Positions 12,601 to 23,448 of a stretch of 64,000 nt of DNA are shown piece by piece. How positions within the stretch are numbered: the stretch's first letter is position 1; each line of letters begins with the position of its first letter. This DNA is from Lytechinus variegatus (taxonomy: Eukaryota > Echinodermata > Echinoidea > Temnopleuroida > Toxopneustidae): NCBI RefSeq assembly GCF_018143015.1, contig NC_054741.1, positions 37,538,510 to 37,602,509 on the forward strand, written 5' to 3'. The notes beneath the pieces were generated by a model. That model saw only the letters and a program-made list of their open reading frames with translations. It did not search any database and had not been told where the DNA came from. The translations under genes and the position numbers were made by a program.

Positions 12601-15600
12601 TTTAAGTTAAACCCGACTTCAGAATACGGGCCATTAGGTCCATTTACTATTCGGGCATGAAACGAGATCAGTGAGTAATCTGGAAATTCACTAGTATGTT
12701 AATAAGTGACAGTGGAATTGACTCCTCTCAGAACTGGAGTCTTTTCTGGAAAAACTTGGAATCACCTAAGCCTAATGCAGACCGGTGGTGAAGTCTATAC
12801 ATTTTAGTTATGATTCAGAACTGTTATTAATGCCAGAAGAAAACAATATATCACGTCGAATCAATTTAAATCAATTAAGAAATAGTTAATTGGTCATGTT
12901 TTGTCTTTCAGTTGCCATGGAAACTAGAAAGTGATCTTTCTGAAGCAGAGGCCCTACTTCAAGCCCAGCAGGTTGCATTAGAAATCATCTCAAATATGTG
13001 CTGTCCTGAAGGTATGTCACTGTCCCTGGTAGTCATGCGATATGTACATGTCTATACATCTACAAGCTCTTTTATGATTGTTCACGGTTATCCTATTCAT
13101 GGACATGCAATTTAAAAAAATCATTCACACTCACGCACACACACACAATCACATGCAGTCAGTAGAGTGTTCTAATGGCCAGTTACACAGCTCTGCTTTA
13201 TGCTGACAAAAGGCATTTTTTTTCTGTAAAATTTCACTTTGAAAATAATTATGTAAATTCTGGGGCCCACGTCTGGTACAATCCTAATGCAGCTTTTATT
13301 TAATTATTTTTTGTCTGCAATAAATAGCGAAATAGATTGATGATGTCACTGAGGGCAATAACTACTAAACATGAGGACTATTCGTAATTTATTTTGCACT
13401 AAAAATTAGTCAATTTAAGGAATTGTGTTTGTTTCACATTAAATATCAAATATGGTCAAAATTATGAAGACCTTAAAAAAAATGAATCATCAAGTGAAGT
13501 GTATGAACCCCGTCACCCACAATTGCAATTACATAACTTGAAATCTATGATGTAAGGATAATGCTTTGAATATCTGCTTTGTTTTAGATGATGATGATGA
13601 TTGGGAAGATATGGAGTCATGTAGTACAAGCAGTAGTAGCAGTGATGACAATCAAGAAAGAACAGAAGATGTAGCACCACCACCTATCATGGTATGTTTT
13701 TTGTGTATTCTTTATTTTGTGCATTACTTTTATATATAAAGTATATGATGTGGAATGTTCATTGTATTCTGAAGGGATTCACCTTCATCAAATCTGCATG
13801 CTCTGAGCTCATCTGTTAACATTGCACACAGAATGTGGACAAAGCTCATTGATCAGTGCTTAAACGGACTGCCCCCCCCCACTTTGTGAAATGTTCATGC
13901 TGCATTGTTTCATGACTGTTTTCTTTCAAGAAAATAATTGAAAACCACATGGACTCCAATGAGTCTATCTTTAAAAGTTTCACGCAACTTTTGAGACCAG
14001 ATTTGCAATATTTCCAGCATTCAAAATACCCCTCGGGGAAAAATAGTAATGCCAGTCCAACCTCAGACAGATAATTCCCACTATACTTCCTCATATCCTG
14101 GTATATTTGTATATTAATCGTGGCTCTACAGACTTTCTTGTGAAATCTGTGTTTACTACAACTAATGATGGTTTACTCTGTTGGCAGTGAGTATGTACCA
14201 CAAATTTATTTTTGTTTGTATACATGTACATAATTTTGTATGAATTGCATTTGTATTGAAGGTCAAATACATTTGATATTTTTTGTCTTTTTTGTAGTCT
14301 CCTTTATGCCTCTCAGCCGAAATTCACAGTGCTTTATCAGACCAGTGTATACCAACTAAGGCAAGTATTCAAATTATGTTCACAACTGGGATTATCATGA
14401 TAAAAGTATAGTCCACCCCAAAACAAGTTGATTTAAGTGAAGAGAAAAAAAAATAAAGGAGCACAATGCTGAAAATATCATGAGAATCAGATGAAGATAT
14501 TGTTGTAGCATATCAAGTTTTGCTTGGTTTCGCAAAGCTGTTACATGCACAACACAGTGTATATCTTCTGAGGTTAGTATCCAGATTATATCAGGACTAT
14601 GATAGAAGGCAAGTCCATCCCATCAAATCAAGGGGGAAATACATGATATGATTCACTTTGGAATGATGTTTTGAATATGAATATTAGAGGTTTAAATCTG
14701 ATGGAGGAAACACTCATTGTTTCTTTTTTCTGTTGAAAATCCAATCAGTTGTATACACCAAAGAAATTCTGAAAGTTTCACATGTATCTAAAAATGTAAA
14801 AGATATCTTAATCACAGACTCTGTGCCATCTTGTATTAAAAAAACAACAACACATTTAGTTACCAAGAAAGTGCACATTTAGTTACCAAGAAAGTATATA
14901 GCATTTCCATTTATTTGAATGTAGGATAAAAGATAACTGTCAATTAAATGACTTTGTTCATAGACATAGGTAGCATGGCCAGGAATCGAACTCCGGTCTA
15001 TTCAGATTCCTTAGACCACTCGGCCATAGCACCTCTACAAACCAAGACGTGCTAATTTTGCTTCTACATACCCCCCAGTCTTATTTCTCCAATTTATATG
15101 GATCATCTTGACTAAAGGGAAAAAGTAGCCATACAATTGCTTATTCTGCTCATGATTTATTTCTACTTAGATCCTAGAGAAAATAAATTTTCCTGACAGA
15201 ACACTACTTCAAAAGTTGATATCACATAAGGAAGGCAAGCCATTATTCAAAGGGTAGGTATTTTCTTATTCATGTTTTTTTTAGTAAACTTCCATTTTAT
15301 GGTCTTGCAAAAGATATCTCACATTTTCATTTGTGACTCGCAAGATGTAATGCTTTCTGATGTTGCTGTGTTTAATAAACCTGGATGTTCACTAATTGCT
15401 TAAACTTTTTTTTAATTTAAGCTCTTGGTGCCAAGTTAAATGGAATGACTGTTGTCTTTAGTTTTAAAAATTAATCTTCGGCAAGTATGCCTCTGTACAT
15501 GATAGAGTGTAGACTTGTCAGAGAAAAACAAATGATCTGTATTGGTTGGTTAATGGAGGAAATGAAGGAAAATGATAGTAATAAACCACTCTCAGCAAAC

Positions 15601-18600
15601 ATTTATTTTGGTCATTTAAGCTTCCTGCCGAATTTTAATGCCATAGTTCTACATAATTGTATTAAAAAAAAAATATGCACAAAATTGGCAATTCTTAAAG
15701 GAGAATGAAACCATTGGAACAAGATAGCTTGTGTGAAAACAGAAAAATCAAAGAAACAGATCAACAAAAGTTTGAGAAAAATCGGACAAATAATGAGAAA
15801 GTTATGAGCATTTGAATATTGCGATCACTAATGCTATGGAGATAGCAAATTGGCAATGCGACAAAGATGTGTGATGTCACTCATGAACAACTCTCCCCAT
15901 TACTTTAGTATATATTTCACTTGAATTGCCTCTTTTATCACATCTATCCATAGATCATGTGTTCTTTCTACATGAGGGCATGTAATTTTTTTTTTTAGAA
16001 TACATCATGGATAAAGAGTTTGTATCATCATAAGAAAAAGCAAAAAGAGACATTTTGAGGGTATTTTATAGTCCACCAAAGGGAGAGTTGTTCATCAGTG
16101 ACATCACACATCCTTGTCGCATTGCCAATGGGAGGATCTCCATAGCATTAGTGATTGCAATATTCAAATGCTCATAACTTTCTCATTATCTGTCCGATTT
16201 TTCTCAGACTTTCTTCTTATTCTTTTATTTTTCTGTTTCTACACAAGCCTATTTGTTCCAAAGGTTTCATTCCCCTTTAAATCATTCACATTGTTTGAAA
16301 GCACTATATTTGAAATCAGTTTAGCCAACTGGCCTTCTACCAGAAACTGTAGACCAGCCATTAACCACAACTTTAAAAAATGCCCTTACTAAAGACCCAA
16401 TAATATACAAAAACTAGACCACACTCTCTGACACACCTCCAGTTATTTTCAGAGTATTTCGGAGGAACATCATACCAAGTATCAACTGTGAGGTGCATAA
16501 AAGCTATGTGAATTGCTTTGATTTCATATTTTTTAATTAAATAAAAAGTCCATGTATTTAAAAAAAATGTAAATTATCCAGATAAAATCAACGGTGGTTA
16601 TGGTTGATTGCAATTTGCTTATCTTGCTTAAAAGTTCTTCAAATATGTTTTAATTCAAATGTGTTTATCTAATGGTGATGTGTTTTCCAAAGTATATAGT
16701 GTTGGCATTATTAGGCAGCAGTGTTGGTTATAAATTATAAGAATGCTGTATTTTCATTTCTGAAAAATCTTTTGATAACTTCTTTTGAAGCATGTTATAG
16801 ACTGACAGGGGTGGGGTAAACATACTGTGATGTAGTTTATTGGAAAATCATATCGAGGATGATTTATTTTATTTTCAAAGAAGAAATGGTGATAAGTGTG
16901 AAAACATTGTTAATTGGGTATAAAATAGACAACCCAAAATTTGATCTTATTAATTTGACGATCAATGTTGCCCAGTTTGTAGTTTATAATCATTATGTAA
17001 AATGCAACCTTCAAAAACTAAATCATAGCAATAAGAGATTGATCACGGAATTTGTTTCATATTTGAAGTTTTATTTGAATCATTACGGATCTAAACAATT
17101 TTGTGTATTAGAGGTCAAAAAATTATTGATATATTGTAATTCCTGTTATAAATGTTACATCAATTTGTGAAAAAGTTATTCTCATGTAAATATGTATATT
17201 TGTAAATATTTTGAAACAATAAATCCGCAAGGAAGAGGCAAAGTGAAAAAAAATACTGTGATGTAGTAAATAAAAAAAGAAATTAGATAATTTCTCTAAA
17301 GATAATAATTATAATGTTTATAAATTTAAAAGTAAAAGTGTAATCAATCAATAAAATTGTAAATATTACTAATTCTCAAAATGTCAAATTTCTTATTTTC
17401 ACTTTGAAGCCTCCTTAGAGTCCAGAGCAGAGCCCTTCTTTGTCTTCATAACATGGTTGCAGCGATGGAGCTGGAATCATTAGGGGGTCAACAAGCCCTG
17501 GCCTTGCTTCTAGATAAGCTCCTTGTCCTAGCAATGAATGAACCAGGTATACAATTACAATAAAATACTCTTAATGGTTCTAAGGAATGGAATTTTATCA
17601 TAGTTAATCAGTAAATTGCTGAGTAGTCTACACAAGTTTCATCTACTAGAGGGTGGGGTGGAAATTAGGATGGTGGATTTGCTTTTGATTCAGACATTGA
17701 ACAGTGACATATTTTGTATTCCAAGTGGCATAACAGGTGGGGGGAGGGGGCATACTGCCCTCTTCCCTGGCGGATTTCACCAGAATTTTTTTTTATAAAC
17801 ACAGGAAAAAGAGAAAAAGGAGAAGGAAAAAAGGGAAAGAAAAGGAAGACATAAAAATGTCTGTCTCGCTTCGCTCGCTGGTGACTTTTTACAAATTTTC
17901 AAACATTTGCTATGTTGTGTCACCTCAAAATATTTGGATTATTATGCAACTGCATTGAATCAATGTGTTGTGTGAAAGCTATACCAGTGATTTGATTAAA
18001 ATGGCTGCCATCTGTAATATTCAAAATGACTCCTAGCAAGAGTTTCCGGGGGCTCCATTCCCGGACCCCACCCACATATCACTGGCGTACAGATGGAGTG
18101 GTTTGGACCATGGCCCCCCAAATTTCTTCAAAAGAAAAAGTGTAAAATATTATATTTACAGAATAATCTATCTCAAAGTTAGATTCACATTAAAAGGTGA
18201 TTTTTGTTTCTCGCTCGCTTGTGACTTATATTAAAGTTGAATTAAGAAGGGGGTGAGTTTCCATAAATATGGGTTCCACACACAATATATAGTATATATC
18301 AGTTGTTCAAACAGATAGCATGTCACAAAAATCCTCTGCCTTCTCGATATTTTGCTTTGAAAGTCTATGAAATTAGCCACCTGTCAGAGCCCGAGAGACG
18401 AGTGTACAGAAAAATCACTCTGAGTGTGACGTCACCGGGGGGAATTTAGGATAAGAGGTGCCGGGGTGTAATACAGAAATGCTATGCAGAGAGACAAAGA
18501 TGATTTTAATTTTTTTTTTCAAAGCAACTCAAATCAAACAAAGAGGAATCATATGTACAAATCTTTACTTTCCCTGTATAAAAAAACAGTATGAATAACT

Positions 18601-21600
18601 ATCATGAACTCTTAAATCATGATGTAAGATTGCAAACAGTGAGTTATTGAATGATATTTTCACTATTTCTCATTGATTTTATCACGATGTTCGATCAAGT
18701 GAGTAGCTGGAAAGTAATTCCGGCGGCTAGCTAGCTTAGCTCTGTGCGTGCTGCACACCTATACAATACACACAACACGGCCAGGCATTGAGTGCACTGT
18801 ATGTAGTGGGGTCTGTAGTGGTCTGGTATGTACTGTCGACCCGCAGTTCATGACCATGCAGTGATCCCCTGGCGTCTTTTTTTCTTTCCTTTTGTCTTTG
18901 ACTCCATTTTTATATACTCTGGATCATATCACAACTCATTCCACAGAACAATCTTAAATCAAACGTACGTACTATTCTTCTCGGCCTTCCGAGTTGTTTT
19001 CTATATTTAATTACCGTCACCGTCACACATACAAACGCAATTCGCAAGCGAGTTGAAGACAGCAAGAAAGGTATACGGTACCGGTAGCTCGACAGCTAGC
19101 TGCACCGGAGCGGGCGGCTGGTCGGCACAAAGCAATTCCGCAACCGTGTTTTTTCAAGAGCCGCGTCACACGCGGATAAATATGTCATGATAACACGTCT
19201 GCTACGTTATCGACTGGTGAGAAGGTCTCGATCAAATTTCATATTATTCGCCTTGAAATTATTCCTTTAGGGTCTATGGTACCATTCTGAGGAAATTTAT
19301 ATATTTGGAATAATAGTACATACATAAATATACTTTTAATCATTACCCCTTTGCAAGTTCTCCGGCTTGCAGATACAACTTCAACTGCAGTTTATTCCAT
19401 TATGACTTGTTTGACCACGGACACAGTCCCGAACGAAAACAAGGCATTAAAACCGTCTAAAAATCGCAACAAAGAAGAACAGTTTTAACAATGTAGGGAC
19501 ATATTATTGGCTATATGTCTTTGAATAATTATTACTTCCTTTCAATATCGTTCACATGAAATCAATAGCGATAAAATGAAGTTTTGACACAAAGGTAAAT
19601 ATGATCGAAGGCGTACGTGCATAGTACACAAAACAAGCTGCCTTGTTTACTACACCGGGACCGAATACCCCAGATGACGTCACAGTCAAAGAACACCCGT
19701 CTCGGTAGGCATTGCAGGAGCGAACTCAGGAAAAATTAGTAGGGATAAATCGTTCAAATCCACTATTTTGAAAACAAGAAATTGGGGGGTTCGAATCACC
19801 TCTTAGTGTTTGGGGGTTGTAAGGTTGCTATTAATGTAAATATCTCAATATTTGCAATCGTCTTCTTAATTTAACTTTAAGCAACTTTTTGCCACATGCC
19901 ATACTGTGCCCGTTTTTTTTTTTTTTTTTTTGGAACTCCTCACGCTAGTGCCACATAGTGCTTTGCCTAATGCTCACGCACAATCATGTAAAAATCTTGT
20001 TCACAGCCAGTGGCGTACAGACCAAGAAAAAAAAGAGAAAAGGAAAGAGAAACGTGAAATATGATATGAATAGTATGTCAAAATCTATCACCAAATTGGA
20101 TTTTTGTAATTAAAATTTTTTCTGCTCGCTTGCCTCGCTCCCTCACAACTTTTTGATTAAAACAAACAATTTTAAATGAATTTTGCCGGAAATGCCATAT
20201 CTGGTTCCCTCAAATTTGTTTTGCCTCATTATGCCTCTCCATGTTCATACTATGATATGACTAGGAATTTTATTTTTCCAAATTACATTTGATTTCGAGA
20301 TGGAGATATATTTGTTCCCATTCACATGAAATGGCATTTTGGATGATTTGTACTTTGGAATTTACCATTGACTATAAATTATTCTTTCACATCATTTACA
20401 TGTATGGAAGCATGTTTGTGAGTAATTGAGTATTTTTTCCCCAGTTCCAGTTGGTGGTGAATTGATAGAGGCTTTGACTAGTGCACTGAGAGCTGTCCTT
20501 CAGAAAATGGCTCAAAATAATTACGTCCCAGAGGTAAATATTGAAATCCATATTGAATTGTTGACAATGGATCATGAAGTTGTTATTAATATTTGTTCTG
20601 TTGCAAATATAAAATTGATTGGTCATATTTAGCTACAGTAAATCAATATAGAAAAAGCAGTCCAGCAGTCAAATAACAAATGATTAAAACAGTTGATTTT
20701 GTTACTGACAAAAGGCTTGCAATCAATTTTCAATTTTCTTGCACACTGTAAGCCTCATCTGGTTTCAACTGTTCACAATTGGTTCTAAATTGGTATCCTG
20801 AAAAGAAGTGTCAGATTTTATCATGGTATTGAAGCTTTCTTTGTCTCTTTGTTTTATCAGGCATTGACAGAGGTACACCTGACCAGGCTATGTTCATTTG
20901 GTGAGGCTAACGCATCGAATAGAATCAAAGTAAACCTTGTAGGAGTGCTTGGTAGCATAGGTAGTGTCTTGGCTAAAAGAGATAGAACAGAAGAACTGCT
21001 CACGGTGAGTGAACTTCTCTCTTTTTAAGTGAGGCTATGTATTCAAACCTCTGCCACATTGCCAATTCAATTCTTCCTAAAAAGGCGTGAGCTAATTCAT
21101 CTCATTTTGCAACTTGTGTCATACATCTCTCTGCTCTTGTATTTAAAGGAAGATTCTCATGATTTCATGGGGAATTTTACATCATTAGGATATAAATCAC
21201 CCAGATTGGAATGAGATTTATGACCGGGGCCCCGTAACACAAAGGTTAGCAATCACTCATTAATTTGAAAGAACCATTCTGATTGGTATCTCATCAGTCT
21301 ACAGAGCAAAATGCGCACGCATCAATGATCTTGATAGGCCAATTCATTTAGCAATTAATCGCAACTTTTTTGTTACGGGCCCCAGCAGACGTTATGGAAT
21401 GCCATTGGAGATTGCCTTATGGTAAGTCAATATCTCACTCCCTGGCCGGAGAGAGTTGCAAGAGGCTAAAGCAGGCTTGGCCAAAGAATTTCTCGCTGGT
21501 ACACAGAGTTTGCTTGTCCCCAAAGATGTCTCTGTTACAGGTGTGTTCAATGCTTTTTATCAAGTGTGTGGTCAGCAAACATCCTTACCATGAAAGCTGA

Positions 21601-23448
21601 TGCCTATCTCTCTGTAATGATGAATATCCTGCGTTTATGTATTACTTTATGCATTACAAACAAGGGCCTGTATTCTGAAGTCGGGTCTAACTATGCTAAA
21701 ATTATGGGGAGCCAAAATTAAAAAATTCTGTTAATATTGTATATTTCTTACGTTTTATATTTTGTTTCATTTTGCTCTCATAATGAAGAAAAATACTTCA
21801 GTTATCATTCCCAGATAATTATGAACAATTTAGGTGTCAAATGAATTAATAAGTGGAATGTGTACTGTTAGGGATTTGTGCCCCAATTGGCTCTCCATAG
21901 TTAAACCACAACTTTAAACCAGGGTTTAATTTAAACCTGAGTTCATAAAATGGCTCTTGAAGCGATATATATAACTATGTGGTCATTTGATCCTGGCTTG
22001 TCTGCCTGCATCAGATCCCCGATCTCCACTCCTTTGAGTAGTCAAGTCACTCATATTGCTTAGCCAACAACAGTGAAGATTGCATCATACCTGCTGGGTG
22101 TTTCCATAAAGCTGGTCGTAACTGACGAATAACTTGACACATGACTGGTGACTCTTTCTCATGGTACATGATAATCTAAGTAGCTGACATAGCACCTAAG
22201 AATGTGTTCCAGTCGTGTGTAGACGTCCATAACTTGACAAACAGCTTTATGAAACACGTAGCAGGGGGCCATTTCATAAAGTATAAGTTAAGAGCAACTT
22301 TAAGAACGACTAGTGAAACTTTCTTATGCGCCAAACCATCCCCATTGAACATTTTGGTGTATATCATTTACCACAAGAAAGGATCACCAGTCGTTCTTAA
22401 AGTCGCTTTTCACTTATGAACAGCTTTACGAAACATCTACCTGGTATACACTTTACAATTGGGGCCCATTTCTTAAAGACTCGCAGATATGGTAACTGGC
22501 ATTATTGTAACGCCCATGAAATCCTTGATTGTGAATGACTGCTGAGTCCTGTTACCATGGTAATACCAGGGTAATTACCCTAGTTTGAACTCTTTATAAA
22601 ACAGGCCTTAGGATGGAGATGGGTATGTGTGGATGAACATCTATTAAATACAGGATCTGGTGATTTTCATCTTTATAGGCTGTTGGAAACCAGCTGCTAG
22701 AAGTGGCCACTAAGGATGGGTCTCTGTGGGTAGCAGCAGAGGCCCTGGATGCAATCTTTGATACCTTTGGTGATGGAGTAATGGCCGATAGGGTGGCCAT
22801 CGAACTAGGACTGACTGCTCGTCTGAAAGCCTTGGTGCCACAGCTCAAATCAAAGGTACAGCTTACTCTTCCTAAGTTGAATCTTTAGGGGACCACAGGA
22901 ATCTGTTCAATTTAGGTGAAATGTTACTTAGAAGATGTTATTATTACATGTTCTGCATTTTTCTCAAAATTGTGTATCAAGTTGGTGATAATTCGCCTTA
23001 TCTTATGGAAGTTTGATTTATGAAGAGTCTGTTGTAGGTTGGAAGAAATGAAGATGTGAGAAAGATGAAAATGGTCATTGGTAGATTTCAAACTCTTTTC
23101 ATGTTAATAGGGGAAATGTTCTAATAAAATTGTGATCTTCAAATTGTTACTCCCAAGATACCCTGATATTAAAAAATATGGCAATTTTCTCAAATTAGCT
23201 TCTGGCCAAAAGTTGTTTGTAGTCCATAATAAGCAATTCTGTGTCTGTTTTCCCAGTCAGAATTCATATGAAAGAAATCCTTCCAATCTTTAATCACCTT
23301 CTTTCTCTTTTCTATTCAGTTACGGCAATGTAGAGGAACCTTGGGTGAACACTTGCCCATCATCATGAATGCAAGGACAAACCTAGGAAGGTTCATCAAG
23401 TATAAAGAGAATCAAGAGCTTCTACTTGGCACCTATCCATCTGCTTAA
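611..23448 (+). CDS. HEATR3: HEAT repeat-containing protein 3 (Syo1 orthologue), 17 coding exons
   Basis: Exons: 611-772, 3393-3565, 4137-4224, 5907-5998, 6557-6666, 10221-10364, 11271-11419, 11860-11922, 12912-13011, 13588-13691, 14298-14360, 15171-15253, 17410-17546, 20445-20533, 20861-21004, 22679-22855, 23320-23448. Phases agree throughout and give 668 residues (human about 680). HEATR3/Syo1 is an adaptor that escorts 5S RNP proteins RPL5 and RPL11 into the nucleus for 60S ribosome assembly. Matches to the human protein include the basic [10 protein letters not shown]-terminus, RNLTVAGG with [36 protein letters not shown] and [17 protein letters not shown] repeats fill most of the chain. 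An acidic stretch, [11 protein letters not shown] followed by serines, begins in exon 10 at the place of the human DDEWEELSSSD loop. Exon 4 must use the second of two nearby AGs (5905-5906) to hold frame. Intron 11 starts with GC. Confidence 0.96.
975..2003 (-). mobile_element. GC-rich foldback element, copy A (split by a hAT MITE)
   Basis: The two halves (about 975-1225 and 1725-2003) read as the reverse complement of copy B at 9472-9985. Shared landmarks are CCGCGGGCGAGAC, the TTTTCACCAAAATTGCGGCT core and an end in GAGTGC plus a C-run and GGGG. The left terminus lacks the poly-G end seen in copy B and looks decayed or truncated. No coding capacity is visible, so it is a non-autonomous element. 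Confidence 0.75.
1226..1724 (+). mobile_element. hAT-type MITE, copy 1 (499 bp)
   Basis: The element begins CACTCATTCAATG and ends CAGTGAACAAGTG, an imperfect terminal inverted repeat of about 13 bp. It is flanked on both sides by the exact 8-bp duplication CTCTGCGG (1218-1225 and 1725-1732), the target size of hAT transposases. It interrupts the GC-rich foldback element, so it inserted later. The interior is AT-rich with no open frame, so mobilisation would need a transposase from elsewhere. A second copy lies at 35428-35932 in inverse orientation. Confidence 0.9.
2215..2977. mobile_element. piggyBac-like non-autonomous element (763 bp)
   Basis: The element is bounded by TTAA on each side (2211-2214 and 2978-2981). 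The ends are CCCTAATTCTCCCGGGG and CCCCGGGAGATTTAGGG, an inverted repeat of about 17 bp, then G/C runs around CCAAAATGGCC and CCATAATGGCC. TTAA targets with CCCT-type ends are the piggyBac hallmark. The interior is AT-rich without a credible transposase. The smaller element at 46536-46795 shares its end design and an AAGATCTCGGC stretch. Confidence 0.8.
5097..5790. repeat. 174-bp tandem satellite, about four units, in HEATR3 intron 3
   Basis: The phrase ATTGGTCTTTGATCGGTCCC starts at 5267, 5441 and 5615, giving an exact period of 174 bp. A more diverged unit precedes it from about 5097. Units are highly similar and are themselves built from CAATTG, CCATTG and ATTGAA words. The flank 4750-4940 holds scattered words of the same kind, probably decayed units. 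Confidence 0.92.
6029..6340. repeat. (GAT/GGT)n trinucleotide microsatellite in HEATR3 intron 4
   Basis: About 300 bp of imperfect GATGAT and GGTGGT repeats begin roughly 30 bp inside the intron after exon 4. Long open frames on both strands here (poly-Asp, poly-His, poly-Met) are artefacts of trinucleotide periodicity. Confidence 0.95.
6990..7320. repeat. (TGAA)n-type degenerate tetranucleotide tract
   Basis: Degenerate GAATGAAT, AAATGAAT and GACTGACT words fill this part of HEATR3 intron 5. A smaller related tract (TTGA/TTCA) lies at about 4318-4345 in intron 3. No coding value. Confidence 0.9.
7360..9463. other. HEATR3 intron 5, central part without recognisable content
   Basis: About 2.1 kb of AT-rich sequence between exon 5 and the GC-rich element at 9472. 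I found no splice-compatible exon with HEATR3 similarity and no repeat structure that I could name. Confidence 0.6.
9472..9985 (+). mobile_element. GC-rich foldback element, copy B (complete, 514 bp)
   Basis: The ends are CCCGGGG plus a G-run and GCACTC, mirrored by GAGTGC plus a C-run and CCGGG. Flanks repeat GCGATTCC (9464-9471 and 9986-9993, with one-base ambiguity), consistent with an 8-bp target duplication. The interior is a string of degenerate units, each opening with a G-T-T-C-C-A-A-G-G-like word followed about 10 bases later by a T-run; they recur every 30-50 bp. Its CpG richness stands out from the AT-rich intron. Copy A is in intron 1. Confidence 0.8.
10530..10945 (+). repeat. Interspersed repeat 'GGTCATGAAACTTGGACAT' family
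   Basis: Two loosely similar internal units (ATGGATCTAGGTCATGAAAC near 10570 and ATGGATATAGGTTATGAAAT near 10713) are followed by GGTCAAAGGTCAT and GGTCACATGATCAAGG. The end reads GGGCAAGACTGCCAGAGG. An inverted relative lies at 32235-32655. It resembles a family that I recall as very common in sea urchin DNA. Position: HEATR3 intron 6. Confidence 0.7.
12322..12632. mobile_element. Foldback MITE, 'GGCCCGTATTCTGAAG' family, copy 1 (311 bp)
   Basis: The ends read GGCCCGTATTCTGAAGTTGG and, on the other strand, GGCCCGTATTCTGAAGTCGG. The inverted repeats extend about 60 bp through GTTTAACTTAAACTCAGG and a second block around GTGGTTTAAGTATGG. Flanks are ATT on both sides, possibly a 3-bp target duplication. 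It lies in HEATR3 intron 8. Other copies: 21665-21955, 28015-28323, 59184-59492. Confidence 0.85.
14361..15170 (+). other. HEATR3 intron 11, GC-AG type, with SINE head and repeat fragments
   Basis: The donor is AAG/GCAAGT and the acceptor TCTACTTAG. Both flanking exons translate into conserved HEATR3 sequence ([13 protein letters not shown] before, [10 protein letters not shown] after), and no nearby GT keeps frame and conservation. Around 14410-14560 is a decayed copy of the AAGTCCACC repeat. About 14851-14897 a 23-bp CACATTTAGTTACC unit is tandemly doubled. A tRNA-like SINE head follows at 14971-15034. Confidence 0.85.
14971..15034 (-). repeat. tRNA-like sequence / SINE head
   Basis: Minus strand: GGTGCTATGGCCGAGTGGTC opens with a perfect A-box (TGGCCGAGTGG), and AGTTCGATTCC is a good B-box. 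A 3' TGCTACC pairs partly with the 5' end. At about 64 nt it lacks a proper anticodon arm or long variable arm, so it is not a working Leu or Ser tRNA. Best read as a tRNA-derived SINE head or tRNA pseudogene. Confidence 0.55.
15695..16280. mobile_element. Long foldback element, 'AAAGGAGAATGAAACC' family (586 bp)
   Basis: The left end TTAAAGGAGAATGAAACCATTGG is mirrored at the right by AAGGTTTCATTCCCCTTTAA. Arms of about 200 bp share GTTATGAGCATTTGAATATTG and the CTATGGAGAT with GGCAATGCGACAA region. The interior has no protein-like frame. Its TCGGACAAATAATGAGAAAG segment resembles the TCGGATGTAAAATAAGAAAG segment of the AAGTCCACC family, so the two are likely relatives. Confidence 0.8.
16300..17409. 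other. HEATR3 intron 12, 3' part, featureless AT-rich DNA
   Basis: About 1.1 kb before exon 13. A 103-codon open frame at 16859-17170 has no domain-like composition and no splice link to HEATR3; I regard it as chance in AT-rich DNA. Confidence 0.55.
17720..20170. other. HEATR3 intron 13: repeat fragments around a CpG-rich block
   Basis: The left part (about 17735-18300) and right part (about 19990-20170) contain relatives of one repeat: a purine-rich AAAAGAGAAAAGG stretch followed by CTCGCTTCGCTCGCTGGTGAC or CTCGCTTGCCTCGCTCC. GGCGTACAGATGG at about 18085 and GGCGTACAGACC at about 20016 recur with them. Between them, 18380-19750 is a CpG-richer block treated as a separate entry. Confidence 0.55.
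18380..19750. other. Unassigned 1.4-kb CpG-rich block with inverted ends
   Basis: Near the left end is GAGAGACGAGTGT, then GTGACGTCACCGGGG. Near the right end, on the other strand, are CCGAGACGGGTGT and GTGACGTCATCTGGGG. The spacing is similar, which suggests degraded terminal inverted repeats. The middle (18720-19140) holds CGGCGGCTAGC, ACCGGTAGCTCGAC and GAGCGGGCGGCTGG, base use unlike the surrounding intron. I see no protein-like frame. It could be a large non-autonomous DNA element or an intronic regulatory/promoter block. Confidence 0.4.
21226..21383. mobile_element. Foldback MITE, 'GGGGCCCCGTAACACAAAG' family (158 bp)
   Basis: The left end GGGGCCCCGTAACACAAAGG is mirrored by TTTTTTGTTACGGGCCCC. 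Internal arms GTTAGCAATCA and TTAATCGCAAC are partly complementary. It lies in HEATR3 intron 15. A relative is at 26394-26522 and a diverged one at about 55985-56136. Confidence 0.75.
21665..21955. mobile_element. Foldback MITE, 'GGCCCGTATTCTGAAG' family, copy 2 (decayed)
   Basis: It begins GGCCTGTATTCTGAAGTCGGG. The interior follows copy 1 (GGGGAGCC near the left, GGCTCTCCATAGTTAAACCACAAC at the right). The right terminus is degraded to GAGTTCATAAAATGGCTC. HEATR3 intron 15. Confidence 0.75.
22095..22440. mobile_element. Two adjacent foldback elements, 'TTTCATAAAG..TCGTTCTTAAAGTCGC' family
   Basis: The first (about 22095-22257) runs from GGGTGTTTCCATAAAGCTGG to ACAGCTTTATGAAACAC. The second (about 22264-22440) runs from GGGGGCCATTTCATAAAGTA to GAACAGCTTTACGAAACATC and holds complementary arms TTAAGAACGACTAGTGA and TCACCAGTCGTTCTTAAAG. 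A cousin lies at 31691-31889. HEATR3 intron 15. Confidence 0.7.
22461..22607. mobile_element. Foldback MITE, 'GGGGCCCATTTCTTAAAG' family (147 bp)
   Basis: The left end GGGGCCCATTTCTTAAAGAC is mirrored by AACTCTTTATAAAACAGGCC. It stops about 70 bp before HEATR3 exon 16, with GGTAACTGG and CCATGGTAATACC as inner arm pieces. Confidence 0.65.

Noticed and set aside
14971-15034. A functional tRNA (Leu or Ser)
   Set aside because: A and B boxes are good, but the molecule is about 64 nt, lacks a proper anticodon arm and long variable arm, and pairs poorly at the acceptor stem.
16859-17170. 103-codon frame in HEATR3 intron 12
   Set aside because: AT-rich, Asn/Lys/Ile/Tyr-biased, no upstream promoter or splice link and no family that I recognise.
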